Source: Lacrimispora algidixylanolytica (GTDB taxonomy: Bacteria; Bacillota; Clostridia; Lachnospirales; Lachnospiraceae). Taken from it: a stretch of DNA of 64,000 bases. Both the position numbers and the translations under genes were made by a program. The stretch covers positions 637,136-701,135 of the forward strand of contig NZ_MCIA01000001.1 of the NCBI RefSeq assembly GCF_003609635.1. The letters are read 5' to 3'. The notes beneath the pieces were generated by a model. That model searched no databases. It saw only the letters and a list, made by a program, of their open reading frames with translations, and was not told the DNA's origin. Below are positions 28,657-37,314 of this stretch, in pieces; positions within the stretch are counted from its first letter, which is position 1; each line of letters begins with the position of its first letter.

Positions 28657-29499
28657 ATGATACAGGATATTTTTCCTCATATATTTTGTAATGATTTTTT
28701 AATAAAAACGGCTGACCCTAACAGTTACTTCTTATATTTTCTGGATGGACGAATCATGCTTTCCGATGATGGTTCCAAAGAAATCCCCAAGTTTGAATCT
28801 CTTTTAGGGAGTATGGAAGATGCCATGGACCACTGTGACTATCTTTTTTCCATCGATCAAATGGATTTCTATGTGGTAGATGAATCAGAAGTTTCCATTA
28901 AAGAGACTGACCATTTAAAACTTTATAAGGCAGACATTATAAGAGAACTGACACCCCTTTGGGTCTCATTCGCGGCAGTCTCTGCCCAACATCTTCACCG
29001 ATTTTATACCTCGAATCGTTTCTGTGGATGCTGCGGTTCTTCTACCATGAAAAGTAAAAAAGAAAGAGCTGCCGTCTGTACCTCCTGTGGCAATACCATT
29101 TACCCCAAGATATCACCTGCAGTCATCGTAGGCGTGACTCATAATGGAAAACTGCTTTTAACCAAATATGCAGGCAGAGAATACACCCGGTATGCACTGA
29201 TTGCAGGATTTACGGAGTTTGGCGAAACGCTGGAAGAAACAGTAAAACGCGAAACTATGGAAGAAGTAGGAATCCGAGTAAAAAATATTCGATACTATAA
29301 AAATCAGCCATGGGGATTTAGCGATTCCATCTTAGTTGGTTACTGGGCCGAATTGGATGGTTCTCCAGATATTCATCTGGATGAAACAGAGTTGTCCACA
29401 GCTGTCTGGATGGCTCCGGAAGATATCCCCAATGATTTCACCAATTTAAGTCTTACCCACGAGATGATACTCTTATTTAAAGAGGGTAAGATCCAATAG
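28657..29499 (+). CDS. nudC: NADH pyrophosphatase-like Nudix hydrolase (NudC type)
   Basis: A 280-residue enzyme of the NudC group, which hydrolyses NADH/NAD to NMN(H) and AMP and can remove NAD caps from RNA. It has an N-terminal domain (1-105), a zinc ribbon with FCGCCGS and CTSCGN Cys pairs (about 123-144), and a Nudix box GFTEFGETLEETVKRETMEE (184-203) continuing VG. Downstream comes QPWGFSDS, the counterpart of the SQPWPFPxS motif that marks NudC. Glu residues of the REXXEE core are intact. The ATG at 28657 is chosen because AGAAGG lies 8 nt upstream; the ATG at 28636 has no site. It is a single gene closed by a bidirectional terminator. Confidence 0.88.
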   Translation: MIQDIFPHIFCNDFLIKTADPNSYFLYFLDGRIMLSDDGSKEIPKFESLLGSMEDAMDHCDYLFSIDQMDFYVVDESEVSIKETDHLKLYKADIIRELTPLWVSFAAVSAQHLHRFYTSNRFCGCCGSSTMKSKKERAAVCTSCGNTIYPKISPAVIVGVTHNGKLLLTKYAGREYTRYALIAGFTEFGETLEETVKRETMEEVGIRVKNIRYYKNQPWGFSDSILVGYWAELDGSPDIHLDETELSTAVWMAPEDIPNDFTNLSLTHEMILLFKEGKIQ

Positions 29500-29517
29500 T
29501 AAAAATAGAACAAAAAT

Positions 29518-29562
29518 AAGAGGTGTCTAGTACGTCATTACTGACCGTTCCAGACACCTCTT
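29518..29562. terminator. Bidirectional terminator
   Basis: 11-bp perfect stem AAGAGGTGTCT / AGACACCTCTT around a 23-nt loop between convergent genes. T-rich flanks lie on both sides (TTTTATAG on plus, ATTTTTG on minus). Confidence 0.75.
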
Positions 29563-29571
29563 TTATAGTTT

Positions 29572-30195
29572 CTATTCAGATGCACTTTTATAAAATGTTG
29601 AATACCCGTTAGAAACCACAATCCCTCGGGGGGGTACCTGAACAATTACAAGTACCATATTTAAAAGATCCACACAAGCACCACCTGCATTGAACACACT
29701 TAAAAAAATCAAGTAGTGGCTCCAAATTCCCACAGACGAGAGAATTACTGGAATAACAAATGATATCAAGAGAAGAGGCATAATCGATATCAATAGAAAT
29801 CGACCTCTAGTGATCTCCTCCTCCGTATATACAAAGCCAAACACTCCATTGAACCCCCAGTAGGTCTTCTTTGAACGAAAGGCCCCTGGAATAAATGTCG
29901 CATGAAAAAGCTCATGGATGAGAAGGCACAAAATCGTTCCTGCAACATAGAAGATAAAGGTTAAATCAATGGTCATTTCCACCGATATTCCATCTTTGTT
30001 CATAAAGTCAAAAAGAGACGGGTCTAATAAATAACACCAGAAAACAGCTATCAACATGAGCAAAATAGACAGTGGCAGGGAAAAACCTATGGCAGCACCA
30101 ACAGACTTTGGCTCCTTTAGCCTTTTATACCCCAGTTGCACCAGTTCATCCGTTCTCTGACCATCCTCAGAAGGTATTTTATTTACATATTTCAT
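29572..30195 (-). CDS. DUF3267 membrane protein with HExxH motif
   Basis: A 207-residue protein with about four hydrophobic segments (about 33-58, 73-98, 130-152, 158-185). LLIHELFHATFIPG near residue 95 gives an intact HExxH zinc-protease motif inside a membrane helix, typical of DUF3267. The family looks like an intramembrane metalloprotease but its substrates are unknown. A cluster of charged residues at the N-terminus is cytoplasmic by the positive-inside rule. The start is set by GAGGT upstream. It is flanked by terminators on both sides and so is transcribed alone. Confidence 0.7.
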   Translation of the reverse strand: MKYVNKIPSEDGQRTDELVQLGYKRLKEPKSVGAAIGFSLPLSILLMLIAVFWCYLLDPSLFDFMNKDGISVEMTIDLTFIFYVAGTILCLLIHELFHATFIPGAFRSKKTYWGFNGVFGFVYTEEEITRGRFLLISIMPLLLISFVIPVILSSVGIWSHYLIFLSVFNAGGACVDLLNMVLVIVQVPPRGIVVSNGYSTFYKSASE

Positions 30196-30287
30196 CTAAC
30201 AAACCTCAATTTCATTTTAATCATAATTCCTATCTATATAGTAACACGAAACAAGTCTTCTATCCACCCTAACGCATTAAAACAACA

Positions 30288-30319
30288 AAACGGCATAGCC
30301 AAATATGACTATGCCGTTT
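30288..30319 (-). terminator. Terminator of adhE
   Basis: 11-bp stem AAACGGCATAG / CTATGCCGTTT with a 10-nt loop. The minus strand continues TTGTTGTTTTAATG, 30 nt after the adhE stop. Confidence 0.75.
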
Positions 30320-30350
30320 ACAATCAGACTTCTATATTGTCTAACTTAAA

Positions 30351-32966
30351 TTATTTACCGTAGTAAGCTTTTAAATACATTTCCTTAATCTCAGCAAAGA
30401 GAGGATATCTTGGGTTTGCTCCTGTACACTGGTCATCAAAAGCGTTCTCAACCATTTCATCAAGAGTCTCTAAGAAGAATTTCTCATCTACGCCGTAATC
30501 CTTAATGGTTGCCTTAATACCAACGGTTTTCTTAAGTTCCTCTACCTTAACAAGGAATTTTTTGAATACGTCTGCATCATCTTTTCCTTCAACCCCACAG
30601 AAACGAGCACATTCCGCATACCGTTCCAGTGTATGAGGATACTGATACTGAGAGAAGGTTCCCATCTTTGCAGGTGCCTCTGATGAGTTAAATTCCATTA
30701 CAAGTGTAATGAGAAGGGCATTTGCCACACCGTGAGGAATGTGGTGATAAGCGCCTAATTTATGAGCCATGGAATGACAAACTCCGAGGAATGCGTTGTT
30801 AAAGGCTAAACCAGCCATACAGGAAGCATCAGCCATCTTGCATCTTGCTTCTACATTCGCACCATCATTGTAAGCGGTAGGAAGATAATTAAATACATTC
30901 TTCATTGATTTTAATGCCAGACCATCGGTGTAGTCTGAAGCCATTACGGAAGCATACGCTTCTAATGCATGAGTCAGAACGTCGACACCAGAGGCGCTTG
31001 TTAAGCCTTTTGGCTGACTCATCATGTTATCTGCATCAACAATAGCCATGTTAGGCATTAACTCATAGTCTGCAAGAGGATATTTCACGCCGGTCTCCTG
31101 ATCTGTAATAACAGCGAAGGAGGTAACCTCAGAACCAGTACCAGAAGAGGTTGGAATGGCGATAAAATAAGCTTTCTCTCCCATTTTCGGGAAGGTGTAG
31201 ACTCTCTTTCTGATATCCATAAAGCGCATTGCCATATCCTGGAAATCAACTTCTGGGTGCTCATACATTACCCACATGATCTTGGCAGCATCCATAGCGG
31301 ATCCGCCACCCAGTGCGATGATGGTGTCAGGCTGGAATGCTCTCATCGCTGCAGCGCCTGACTGAGCATTTGCTAATGTTGGGTCTGGTTGAACATCTGA
31401 GAATACCGTATAGACAATTCCCATTTCATCTAATTTATCTGTGATTGCCTTGGTGTATCCATTGCTATATAGGAAGGAATCGGTAACAACGAAAGCTCTC
31501 TTTTTGTTGTAAACATCCTTTAATTCGCTAAGCGCTACTGGCATACAGCCTTTTTTAAAGTAAACCTTTTCCGGACTTCTAAACCACAGCATGTTTTCTC
31601 TCCTCTCAGCAACGGTCTTAATATTGAGCAGATGTTTCACTCCAACATTCTCAGAAACAGAGTTTCCGCCCCAGGAACCGCAGCCTAAGGTTAAAGATGG
31701 CATCAGCTTAAAGTTATAAAGATCACCGATACCGCCGTGGGAAGAAGGTGTATTTACTAAGATACGACAGGTCTTCATAGCAGCCGCATGTTTATCCATT
31801 TTCTCTTTTTCATTTACGTTAATATACAGGGAAGCTGTATGGCCATAGCCGCCGTCAGCAACCAACTGCTCTGCCTTCTCAATGGCCTCGTCAAAGGTTT
31901 TTGCTTTGTACATTGCAAGAACTGGAGAAAGCTTCTCATGAGCAAATTCTTCTTCAATATGAACGCTTTCAACTTCACCAATCAGGATCTTTGTGGATAC
32001 AGGAACATCAACTCCTGCAAGCTTAGCGATGGTGTGGGCTGTCTGGCCTACAATCTTTGCATTTAATGCGCCGTTGATAACAATGGTTTTACGAACCTTT
32101 TCAATCTCATCGCCTTTAAGGAAGTAACAGCCCCGTTTTGTAAATTCTTTTTTCGTCTCTTCATAAACTTTTTCAAGAACGGTTACAGACTGTTCGGAAG
32201 CACAGATCATACCATTGTCAAAGGTCTTAGAAAGAATGATGGAGTTTACTGCCATTTTAATATCAGCGGTATCATCAATGACAACAGGTGTATTGCCTGC
32301 ACCTACGCCTAATGCTGGTTTACCGGAAGAATAAGCTGCCTTAACCATTCCAGGGCCACCAGTAGCTAATATGGTATCTGCACCCTTCATTACTTCATTG
32401 GTCAGCTCTAAAGAAGGAACGTCGATCCAGCTAATAATGCCTTCTGGTGCTCCAGCCTTAACTGCCGCATCAAGAACTACTTTTGCTGCCGCAATGGTAG
32501 AGTTCTTTGCTCTTGGGTGTGGGGAAATGATGATGGCATTTCTTGTCTTTAAGCAAATAAGTGTTTTGAAGATAGCAGTTGAAGTTGGGTTTGTGGTAGG
32601 AATAACAGCAGCAATTAAACCAATTGGCTCTGCAATCTTTTTAATACCATAAGCTTTATCCTCTTCAATCACGCCACAGGTCTTTGTATCTTTATAAGCA
32701 TTGTAGATGTATTCAGCTGCATAGTTATTCTTAATGACTTTATCTTCAACAATACCCATACCAGTCTCTTCCACTGCCATCTTAGCAAGTGGGATCCTTA
32801 ATTTGTTAGCTGCACTAGCTGCCTCATAAAAGATCTTATCTACTTGTTCCTGTGTAAAGGTAGCAAATACTTTCTGAGCCTCTCTCATGGCTTCCATCTT
32901 TGCAATGAGGGATTCCACACTATCAATAATCTCAGGAATTCTTACCTGTTCTTCTTTCTTTGCCAT
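30351..32966 (-). CDS. adhE: Bifunctional acetaldehyde-CoA / alcohol dehydrogenase
   Basis: An 871-residue fusion enzyme that reduces acetyl-CoA to acetaldehyde and then ethanol, using two NADH. This is the main redox outlet in ethanol-forming clostridia, and the enzyme forms long cytoplasmic spirosomes. The ALDH half (1 to about 440) has the catalytic Cys in DNGMICASEQS (about 252). A linker near 450 leads to the iron-dependent ADH half (about 460-871) with GGGSAMDAAK, IPTSSGTGSEVT and the metal-binding HSMAHKLGAYHHIPHG. The start is behind TTGGAGG. It has a consensus promoter with a candidate Rex site and its own terminator. Confidence 0.97.
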   Translation of the reverse strand: MAKKEEQVRIPEIIDSVESLIAKMEAMREAQKVFATFTQEQVDKIFYEAASAANKLRIPLAKMAVEETGMGIVEDKVIKNNYAAEYIYNAYKDTKTCGVIEEDKAYGIKKIAEPIGLIAAVIPTTNPTSTAIFKTLICLKTRNAIIISPHPRAKNSTIAAAKVVLDAAVKAGAPEGIISWIDVPSLELTNEVMKGADTILATGGPGMVKAAYSSGKPALGVGAGNTPVVIDDTADIKMAVNSIILSKTFDNGMICASEQSVTVLEKVYEETKKEFTKRGCYFLKGDEIEKVRKTIVINGALNAKIVGQTAHTIAKLAGVDVPVSTKILIGEVESVHIEEEFAHEKLSPVLAMYKAKTFDEAIEKAEQLVADGGYGHTASLYINVNEKEKMDKHAAAMKTCRILVNTPSSHGGIGDLYNFKLMPSLTLGCGSWGGNSVSENVGVKHLLNIKTVAERRENMLWFRSPEKVYFKKGCMPVALSELKDVYNKKRAFVVTDSFLYSNGYTKAITDKLDEMGIVYTVFSDVQPDPTLANAQSGAAAMRAFQPDTIIALGGGSAMDAAKIMWVMYEHPEVDFQDMAMRFMDIRKRVYTFPKMGEKAYFIAIPTSSGTGSEVTSFAVITDQETGVKYPLADYELMPNMAIVDADNMMSQPKGLTSASGVDVLTHALEAYASVMASDYTDGLALKSMKNVFNYLPTAYNDGANVEARCKMADASCMAGLAFNNAFLGVCHSMAHKLGAYHHIPHGVANALLITLVMEFNSSEAPAKMGTFSQYQYPHTLERYAECARFCGVEGKDDADVFKKFLVKVEELKKTVGIKATIKDYGVDEKFFLETLDEMVENAFDDQCTGANPRYPLFAEIKEMYLKAYYGK

Positions 32967-33044
32967 CTTGAATTTCCTCCAATTTTATATGAGCATAACG
33001 GGTTGTTTAAGTTAGATATTTTTTTAACGATGTTTCATGTGTTC

Positions 33045-33073
33045 ATTATAAATCATTGTTATTTTTTTGTCAA
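33045..33073 (-). promoter_or_regulatory. adhE promoter, full consensus, with overlapping Rex-like site
   Basis: On the minus strand: -35 TTGACA (33068-33073), exactly 17 nt, -10 TATAAT (33045-33050), about 75 nt before adhE. The interval 33056-33073 matches the Rex consensus TTGTTAA-N4-TTAACAA at 11 of 14 fixed positions and covers the -35. NADH-sensitive repression by Rex is plausible; no rex gene is in view. The promoter is firm, the operator tentative. Confidence 0.7.
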
Positions 33074-33441
33074 TATGTTTTTTATCATTTTATTCAAGCT
33101 TGCACTTTTTTGTTACTAACTGTATATCAATACTTTTGTACTTATTAAGAAAGCTTATTAATAAGATCTTCCCTTAATTATAAGGGAAAATGTTGCTTAT
33201 AGATATTTTAGCACACTAAAATGCCTTGGAACCTATCATTCTTTTCCAGTTTCTCTCAATTACCTTTTCTTGCCTTTATTGAAGTACAATGCAAGTGGAC
33301 GGATTTAAAAACTTGGCAAGGCATGTCATGTATGTTATAGTTAGCCCTGGAACCATACTATAAGTCAGAAGGTCTTTTTCTCACTTTTTTAAAGCTTGTC
33401 TGGCTCTGGTTACAGAATAGATATAAGGGGATTTTAGAACT
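33074..33441. other. Intergenic region between divergent adhE and coaW
   Basis: About 370 nt, AT-rich. It contains short inverted words (CCCTTAATTATAAGGG at 33172-33187) but no gene, tRNA or convincing second promoter. Confidence 0.4.
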
Positions 33442-34284
33442 ATGAAAATAACTATCGGAATTGATATTGGAGGAAGTACTACGAAAATCGTAGGATTTCA
33501 AGACCATAAATTAAAAATACCTACCGTTGTTAAGGCAGATAACCCCATTGCCTCCCTTTTTGGTGCCTTGGGAAAATTCATTTATGATAATAACATTCAA
33601 TTGACTGATATAGAGAAAATTATGCTCACAGGGGTAGGAAGCGCTTATGTGGAACAGCCTCTTTACGGTATTCCTACTTATAAGGTAAATGAATTCATCT
33701 CGAATGGATTAGGTGGGCAGTATTTTACTGGATTAAAAGATTTGATTGTAGTAAGTATGGGTACCGGGACGTCTCTCGTCCAGGTAAATGGAGATAAAAT
33801 TTCACATACCGGTGGCATTGGTATCGGAGGCGGAACCATATTAGGACTTTCCAGCCTTTTATTAAAGACTCAGGATATCTCTCAAATTATGGATTTAGCC
33901 AGCAAAGGGAACTTAAGAAATATTGATCTGCAGATACAAGATATCTCCAAAGACGCTCTACCAGGGCTACCATTAACCGCCACTGCCTCTAATTTTGGCA
34001 AAGTGAGAAATCTGGTTTCTGAGGAAGACATTGCAATTGGAATCATTCATATGGTACTCCAGGTCATTGGGAAATCTGCCATCTTATCATCTTTAAACAG
34101 CAACATTCATGACTTTGTGATGACAGGAAATTTGGTTAAATTCCCTCAGTGTAAGGAGATTTTCCAATCCCTGGAGACCATGTTTGACGTTCATTTCATC
34201 ATCCCGGAACAGGCAGAATATAGCACTGCCATCGGAGCGGCTCTGACAGAAGAACGGGGTATGGATATGAAACAGATTTTATAA
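33442..34284 (+). CDS. coaW: Type II pantothenate kinase
   Basis: A 280-residue ASKHA-fold kinase that phosphorylates pantothenate in the first step of coenzyme A synthesis. The N-terminal phosphate loop is GIDIGGSTTK (5-14). The second nucleotide motif is VVSMGTGTS (about 107-115), followed by HTGGIGIGGGTILGLSSLL. The adenosine motif is MTGNLVKFP near 230. The length fits CoaW rather than the larger eukaryotic PanK. The family is feedback-insensitive to CoA in staphylococci. The upstream ribosome site is weak (AGGGGA). It converges on the PNPOx-like gene with only 7 nt between stops and no visible terminator. Confidence 0.88.
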   Translation: MKITIGIDIGGSTTKIVGFQDHKLKIPTVVKADNPIASLFGALGKFIYDNNIQLTDIEKIMLTGVGSAYVEQPLYGIPTYKVNEFISNGLGGQYFTGLKDLIVVSMGTGTSLVQVNGDKISHTGGIGIGGGTILGLSSLLLKTQDISQIMDLASKGNLRNIDLQIQDISKDALPGLPLTATASNFGKVRNLVSEEDIAIGIIHMVLQVIGKSAILSSLNSNIHDFVMTGNLVKFPQCKEIFQSLETMFDVHFIIPEQAEYSTAIGAALTEERGMDMKQIL

Positions 34285-34291
34285 AATTTAA

Positions 34292-34687
34292 TTAAAATTC
34301 AATCACTTTACTTTCGCCGGTAAGAGTATTTATGGTGGCTTTTACATTCTTTAAGTATAGTACTTCCATTATTTTATCGTCAACCGAATACATTTTACTT
34401 AAAGAACCAGGATACTCTTCCATCATGGCGACTCTTACTTCTCTTCTATCATCTGGTACAACTTCACATTCCAATCGGATAAATGTTCCCTTATTCATAC
34501 CACTGATTTCAATCTTTGGATTCTTTAACATCTGCTGATACACTGGTTTTCTATTACCGGTCATCGTGTAGATTTTTCCTTCGTAGGCACAAACAGCTCC
34601 AAAGGGACGGACTCTAGGCTGATCCCCATCCATGGTTGCAAGATAGAATGTGCCGCATTCCTTTAAATATTTTAATACCTCTTCCAT
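34292..34687 (-). CDS. Pyridoxamine 5'-phosphate oxidase-fold flavoprotein
   Basis: A 131-residue split-barrel protein of the PNPOx-like group. It has FYLATMDGDQPRVRPFGAV (about 13-31), the usual FMN-phosphate binding pattern, YEGKIYTMTGNRKPVYQQM and KNPKIEISG, then a closing VKATI strand. Members bind FMN or F420 as homodimers; enzymatic roles are mostly unproven and this short form is not PdxH. It is a single gene, tail to tail with coaW. Confidence 0.8.
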   Translation of the reverse strand: MEEVLKYLKECGTFYLATMDGDQPRVRPFGAVCAYEGKIYTMTGNRKPVYQQMLKNPKIEISGMNKGTFIRLECEVVPDDRREVRVAMMEEYPGSLSKMYSVDDKIMEVLYLKNVKATINTLTGESKVIEF

Positions 34688-34795
34688 ATAAGTGATTCCT
34701 TTCGTAAAACCATATTTTTTGAATATACTTATTATATCCCTGTCTTCAGAATTTGCAAGTATAAACAGTTGAGAATCCTTTCCATAATAATAGAA

Positions 34796-34827
34796 AAAGC
34801 AGGTGCTGCCATTTTTGCACCTGCTTT
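34796..34827 (-). terminator. Terminator downstream of parA-parB-DUF4446
   Basis: 11-bp stem AAAGCAGGTGC / GCACCTGCTTT with a 10-nt loop. The minus strand runs into TTTTTCTATTATT just after the DUF4446 stop. Confidence 0.8.
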
Positions 34828-34837
34828 CTCATTGCAT

Positions 34838-35344
34838 TTATGAATGGTATCCCAACGCCTGCTCTAAAGCATCTTTTTCTTCGCTTCCAAGGAGTACGTC
34901 TGTCTCTCCTCTGTCGACTTCTTTAATGTATACATAACACCCTTCCCGACTATGAACGGAGTTTAAAACAAAGCCAGTGTTGGTGTAATCAAGCATTGCC
35001 ATAACAAAGCTTAAATTACCTCCCATGCCTTTAAATGCATTGTATTTCACAAGCCCAAATTTCTGAAAGGCGCTTCTATAGTTTTTATTTGTATTACGTA
35101 GGGAATCTTTATTGGCACGGTCTTCTGCCTTTAATTCTGATATCACTTCCATCTGTTCCATGATGATATCTTCTAGTGTCTCCGCATCTTTTCCCCTCAT
35201 GAAATAATCATATCTGCGGTACAGCTTTCTCATTTGAATCATACATATAATTACAATAATCATCAATAATATGGTAATTACTGCTAGACCGATAATTAAA
35301 TAAGCTGGATCAACTGGCAGCTGATTTAACACACTGTTATCCAT
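34838..35344 (-). CDS. DUF4446 membrane-anchored protein
   Basis: A 168-residue protein with one N-terminal membrane helix (about 15-38), a charged coiled-coil-like stretch (about 45-85), and a conserved globular end containing FQKFGLVKYNAFKGMGGNLSF, characteristic of DUF4446. The family is regularly encoded just after parB in clostridia, as it is here (24-nt gap). A link to chromosome segregation or cell-cycle membrane anchoring is therefore plausible but unproven. It is the last gene before the terminator. Confidence 0.8.
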   Translation of the reverse strand: MDNSVLNQLPVDPAYLIIGLAVITILLMIIVIICMIQMRKLYRRYDYFMRGKDAETLEDIIMEQMEVISELKAEDRANKDSLRNTNKNYRSAFQKFGLVKYNAFKGMGGNLSFVMAMLDYTNTGFVLNSVHSREGCYVYIKEVDRGETDVLLGSEEKDALEQALGYHS

Positions 35345-35368
35345 TCTTTCGTCCTCACTTTTAAGATC

Positions 35369-36313
35369 TTACCTTATGGATTCTATTAATTCTACGATTC
35401 TTTCCAATTCAACCTCGGAATAATACTCGATTTCAACTCTTCCTTTATTCTTATCCTTCCGGTTGATACTGACTTTCGTACCCATAGCAGATTTCATCCG
35501 ATCTTCTAATTCACGAAAAATGAGGGAAATTCCTACATCCTCTTCCGCTTTTTCCTTTGGATCTTTCTTCTTTGATAAGGATTTTACTAGCTTTTCAACC
35601 TCACGGACACTTAAGCTTTCCGCCACAATCTTTCCAGCCAATTGAAATTGAAGCTCCTGATCCTCCACAGAAAGAAGTGCTCTGGCGTGACCACCTGTGA
35701 TTTGGTTGTGAATGAGCATCTCCTGAACTCTCTCATCCAGCTTTAACAGGCGCATGCTATTGGTGATAGTAACTCTGTTTTTAGCAACACGCGCTGCAAT
35801 CTCTTCCTGTTTTAAGCTAAATTCCTGCATCAGTCTTTGGTAAGCCTTAGCCTCTTCAATTGGATTTAAATCCTCTCTCTGAACATTCTCAATTAGGGCT
35901 ATCTCCATGGATTGCTGCTTGGTATATTCTCGAATAACCACCGGAACTTCTTTAAGGCCAGCTAGTTTCGCGGCTCTCCATCTACGCTCGCCAGCGATGA
36001 TTTCGTAGAAATCTCCTTTTTTCTGTACCAAAAGTGGCTGTAAAACACCGTATTCCTTCATGGATTCTGCCAACTCTAAAAGGGATTCTTCTCTAAAATC
36101 AACTCTTGGCTGACTACGGTTTGGCTCAATGGAGGTGATTTTTAGAAACATCTCTTTTCCTAATTCAGAATTTTTCTCTTCCTTTTTTGCCTTGGCTTCG
36201 GCCGCTTCTTGTTTTTGATGATTCTTTATCTCTTGTTCCTCGGCTGCAGATTCCATTACTTCATCTCCAAAAATTGCTCCAAGCCCTTTTCCTAAACCTG
36301 TTCTCTTTGCCAT
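35369..36313 (-). CDS. parB: Chromosome-partitioning protein ParB (Spo0J)
   Basis: A 314-residue CTP-dependent DNA clamp that loads at parS and spreads. It has an N-terminal GLGKGLGAIFGD (ParA-stimulating region), ParB/CTPase box motifs including ENVQREDLNPIEEA and GERRWRAAKLAG (about 106-117), a central helix-turn-helix (KQEEIAARVAKNRVTITNSM) and a C-terminal dimerisation domain (EIEYYSEVELERIVELI). A Lys/Glu-rich linker at about 25-48 is somewhat long. It begins 2 nt after the parA stop, with its ribosome site inside parA. Three parS sites nearby supply its targets. Confidence 0.95.
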   Translation of the reverse strand: MAKRTGLGKGLGAIFGDEVMESAAEEQEIKNHQKQEAAEAKAKKEEKNSELGKEMFLKITSIEPNRSQPRVDFREESLLELAESMKEYGVLQPLLVQKKGDFYEIIAGERRWRAAKLAGLKEVPVVIREYTKQQSMEIALIENVQREDLNPIEEAKAYQRLMQEFSLKQEEIAARVAKNRVTITNSMRLLKLDERVQEMLIHNQITGGHARALLSVEDQELQFQLAGKIVAESLSVREVEKLVKSLSKKKDPKEKAEEDVGISLIFRELEDRMKSAMGTKVSINRKDKNKGRVEIEYYSEVELERIVELIESIR

Positions 36314-36315
36314 AT

Positions 36316-37086
36316 CTAGATATCTTCTCCTCTGCTTATTACTTCGGCCGCCAGTAACCGGTAGCTTTCTGCTCCTGCTGATCTGGAATCATATAAATTG
36401 ATGGGAATTCCATGACTTGGTGCTTCTGCCAGTCTGACATTTCTGGGTATAATAGTCTTATAGATATTCTGATTTAAATTGTTCTTTACACTTTCTACAA
36501 CTTCCAGTGAAAGGTTTGTTCTTGCATCGTACATGGTGAAAACAACGCCTTCCATTTCCAAGGATGGATTCAATTTCTTTTTCACTAATCCTACGGTTTT
36601 TAGAACCTGGCTTAGTCCTTCCAGTGCATAGTATTCACATTGAATGGGCACTAATACAGTATTTGCAGCGGTTAAGGCATTGATTGTCAATAAATTCAGT
36701 GAGGGGGGGCAATCTATGATAATAAAATCATAGTTATTCTTGACTTTTTCAAGATATGTTTTAAGGAGATTTTCTTTGTTTTCTATTTCCAATAACTCGA
36801 TTTCAGCTCCTGCCAATTCTACATTAGAGGGAAGCAAATCTAGATTATCCTGAACATTAGAAATTAGACATTCATCAATTTCACACTCTCCTACCAGTAA
36901 ATCATAGATGGTTTTTTCTACGGTACTTTTTTCTATCCCAAGTCCGCTGGTTTCATTACCCTGTGGATCAAAATCCACAGCTAATACCCGTTGCCCTGCC
37001 TCTGCGAGACATGCGGACAAATTAATTGCAGTAGTCGTTTTACCGACTCCGCCTTTTTGGTTTGCTATTGCGATGATTCTTCCCAT
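36316..37086 (-). CDS. parA: Chromosome-partitioning ATPase ParA (Soj)
   Basis: A 256-residue deviant Walker-A ATPase. KGGVGKTTTAINLSA (about 10-24) carries the signature lysine pair, DFDPQGNETSGLG the second motif, and FIIIDCPPSLNLLT Walker B. It binds DNA non-specifically when ATP-bound and works with ParB to move origins. In Bacillus it also controls DnaA, which is relevant this close to oriC. The start follows ACAGGAG. It is the first gene of the parA-parB-DUF4446 operon. Confidence 0.95.
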   Translation of the reverse strand: MGRIIAIANQKGGVGKTTTAINLSACLAEAGQRVLAVDFDPQGNETSGLGIEKSTVEKTIYDLLVGECEIDECLISNVQDNLDLLPSNVELAGAEIELLEIENKENLLKTYLEKVKNNYDFIIIDCPPSLNLLTINALTAANTVLVPIQCEYYALEGLSQVLKTVGLVKKKLNPSLEMEGVVFTMYDARTNLSLEVVESVKNNLNQNIYKTIIPRNVRLAEAPSHGIPINLYDSRSAGAESYRLLAAEVISRGEDI

Positions 37087-37133
37087 TATTTGTATTCTCC
37101 TGTATTACATCCGGAAATTGCAGTTCAAATTAG

Positions 37134-37142
37134 AGTATAGCA
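37134..37142 (-). promoter_or_regulatory. Extended -10 promoter of parAB
   Basis: The minus strand reads TGCTATACT (37134-37142), an extended -10 element without a clear -35, about 48 nt before parA. Confidence 0.4.
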
Positions 37143-37199
37143 TATTTTATTTTTTTTTCCTATGGTTTCCTGTAAAATAAATACAGATTTAATAAAAAA

Positions 37200-37215
37200 T
37201 GTTTCACGTGAAACA
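37200..37215. other. parS site 1
   Basis: Perfect 16-bp palindrome TGTTTCACGTGAAACA, identical to the consensus bacterial parS. It lies between divergent parA and the alpha/beta-hydrolase-like gene. Confidence 0.97.
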
Positions 37216-37246
37216 TTTTTCCAAGCTTAAGAATAAATTAATATGT

Positions 37247-37276
37247 TTGACGTTGTAAGTCCATATTGATTATATT
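37247..37276 (+). promoter_or_regulatory. Promoter of the alpha/beta-hydrolase-like gene
   Basis: -35 TTGACG (37247-37252), 18-nt spacer, -10 TATATT (37271-37276), 38 nt before the ATG. Confidence 0.5.
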
Positions 37277-37314
37277 ATAATAGGAAGAGATCATTCTACT
37301 TTAGGAGGGAAATA

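Noticed and set aside
33031..33046. Possible fourth parS near adhE
   Set aside because: Only the left half matches TGTTTCACGTG; the right half has five mismatches.
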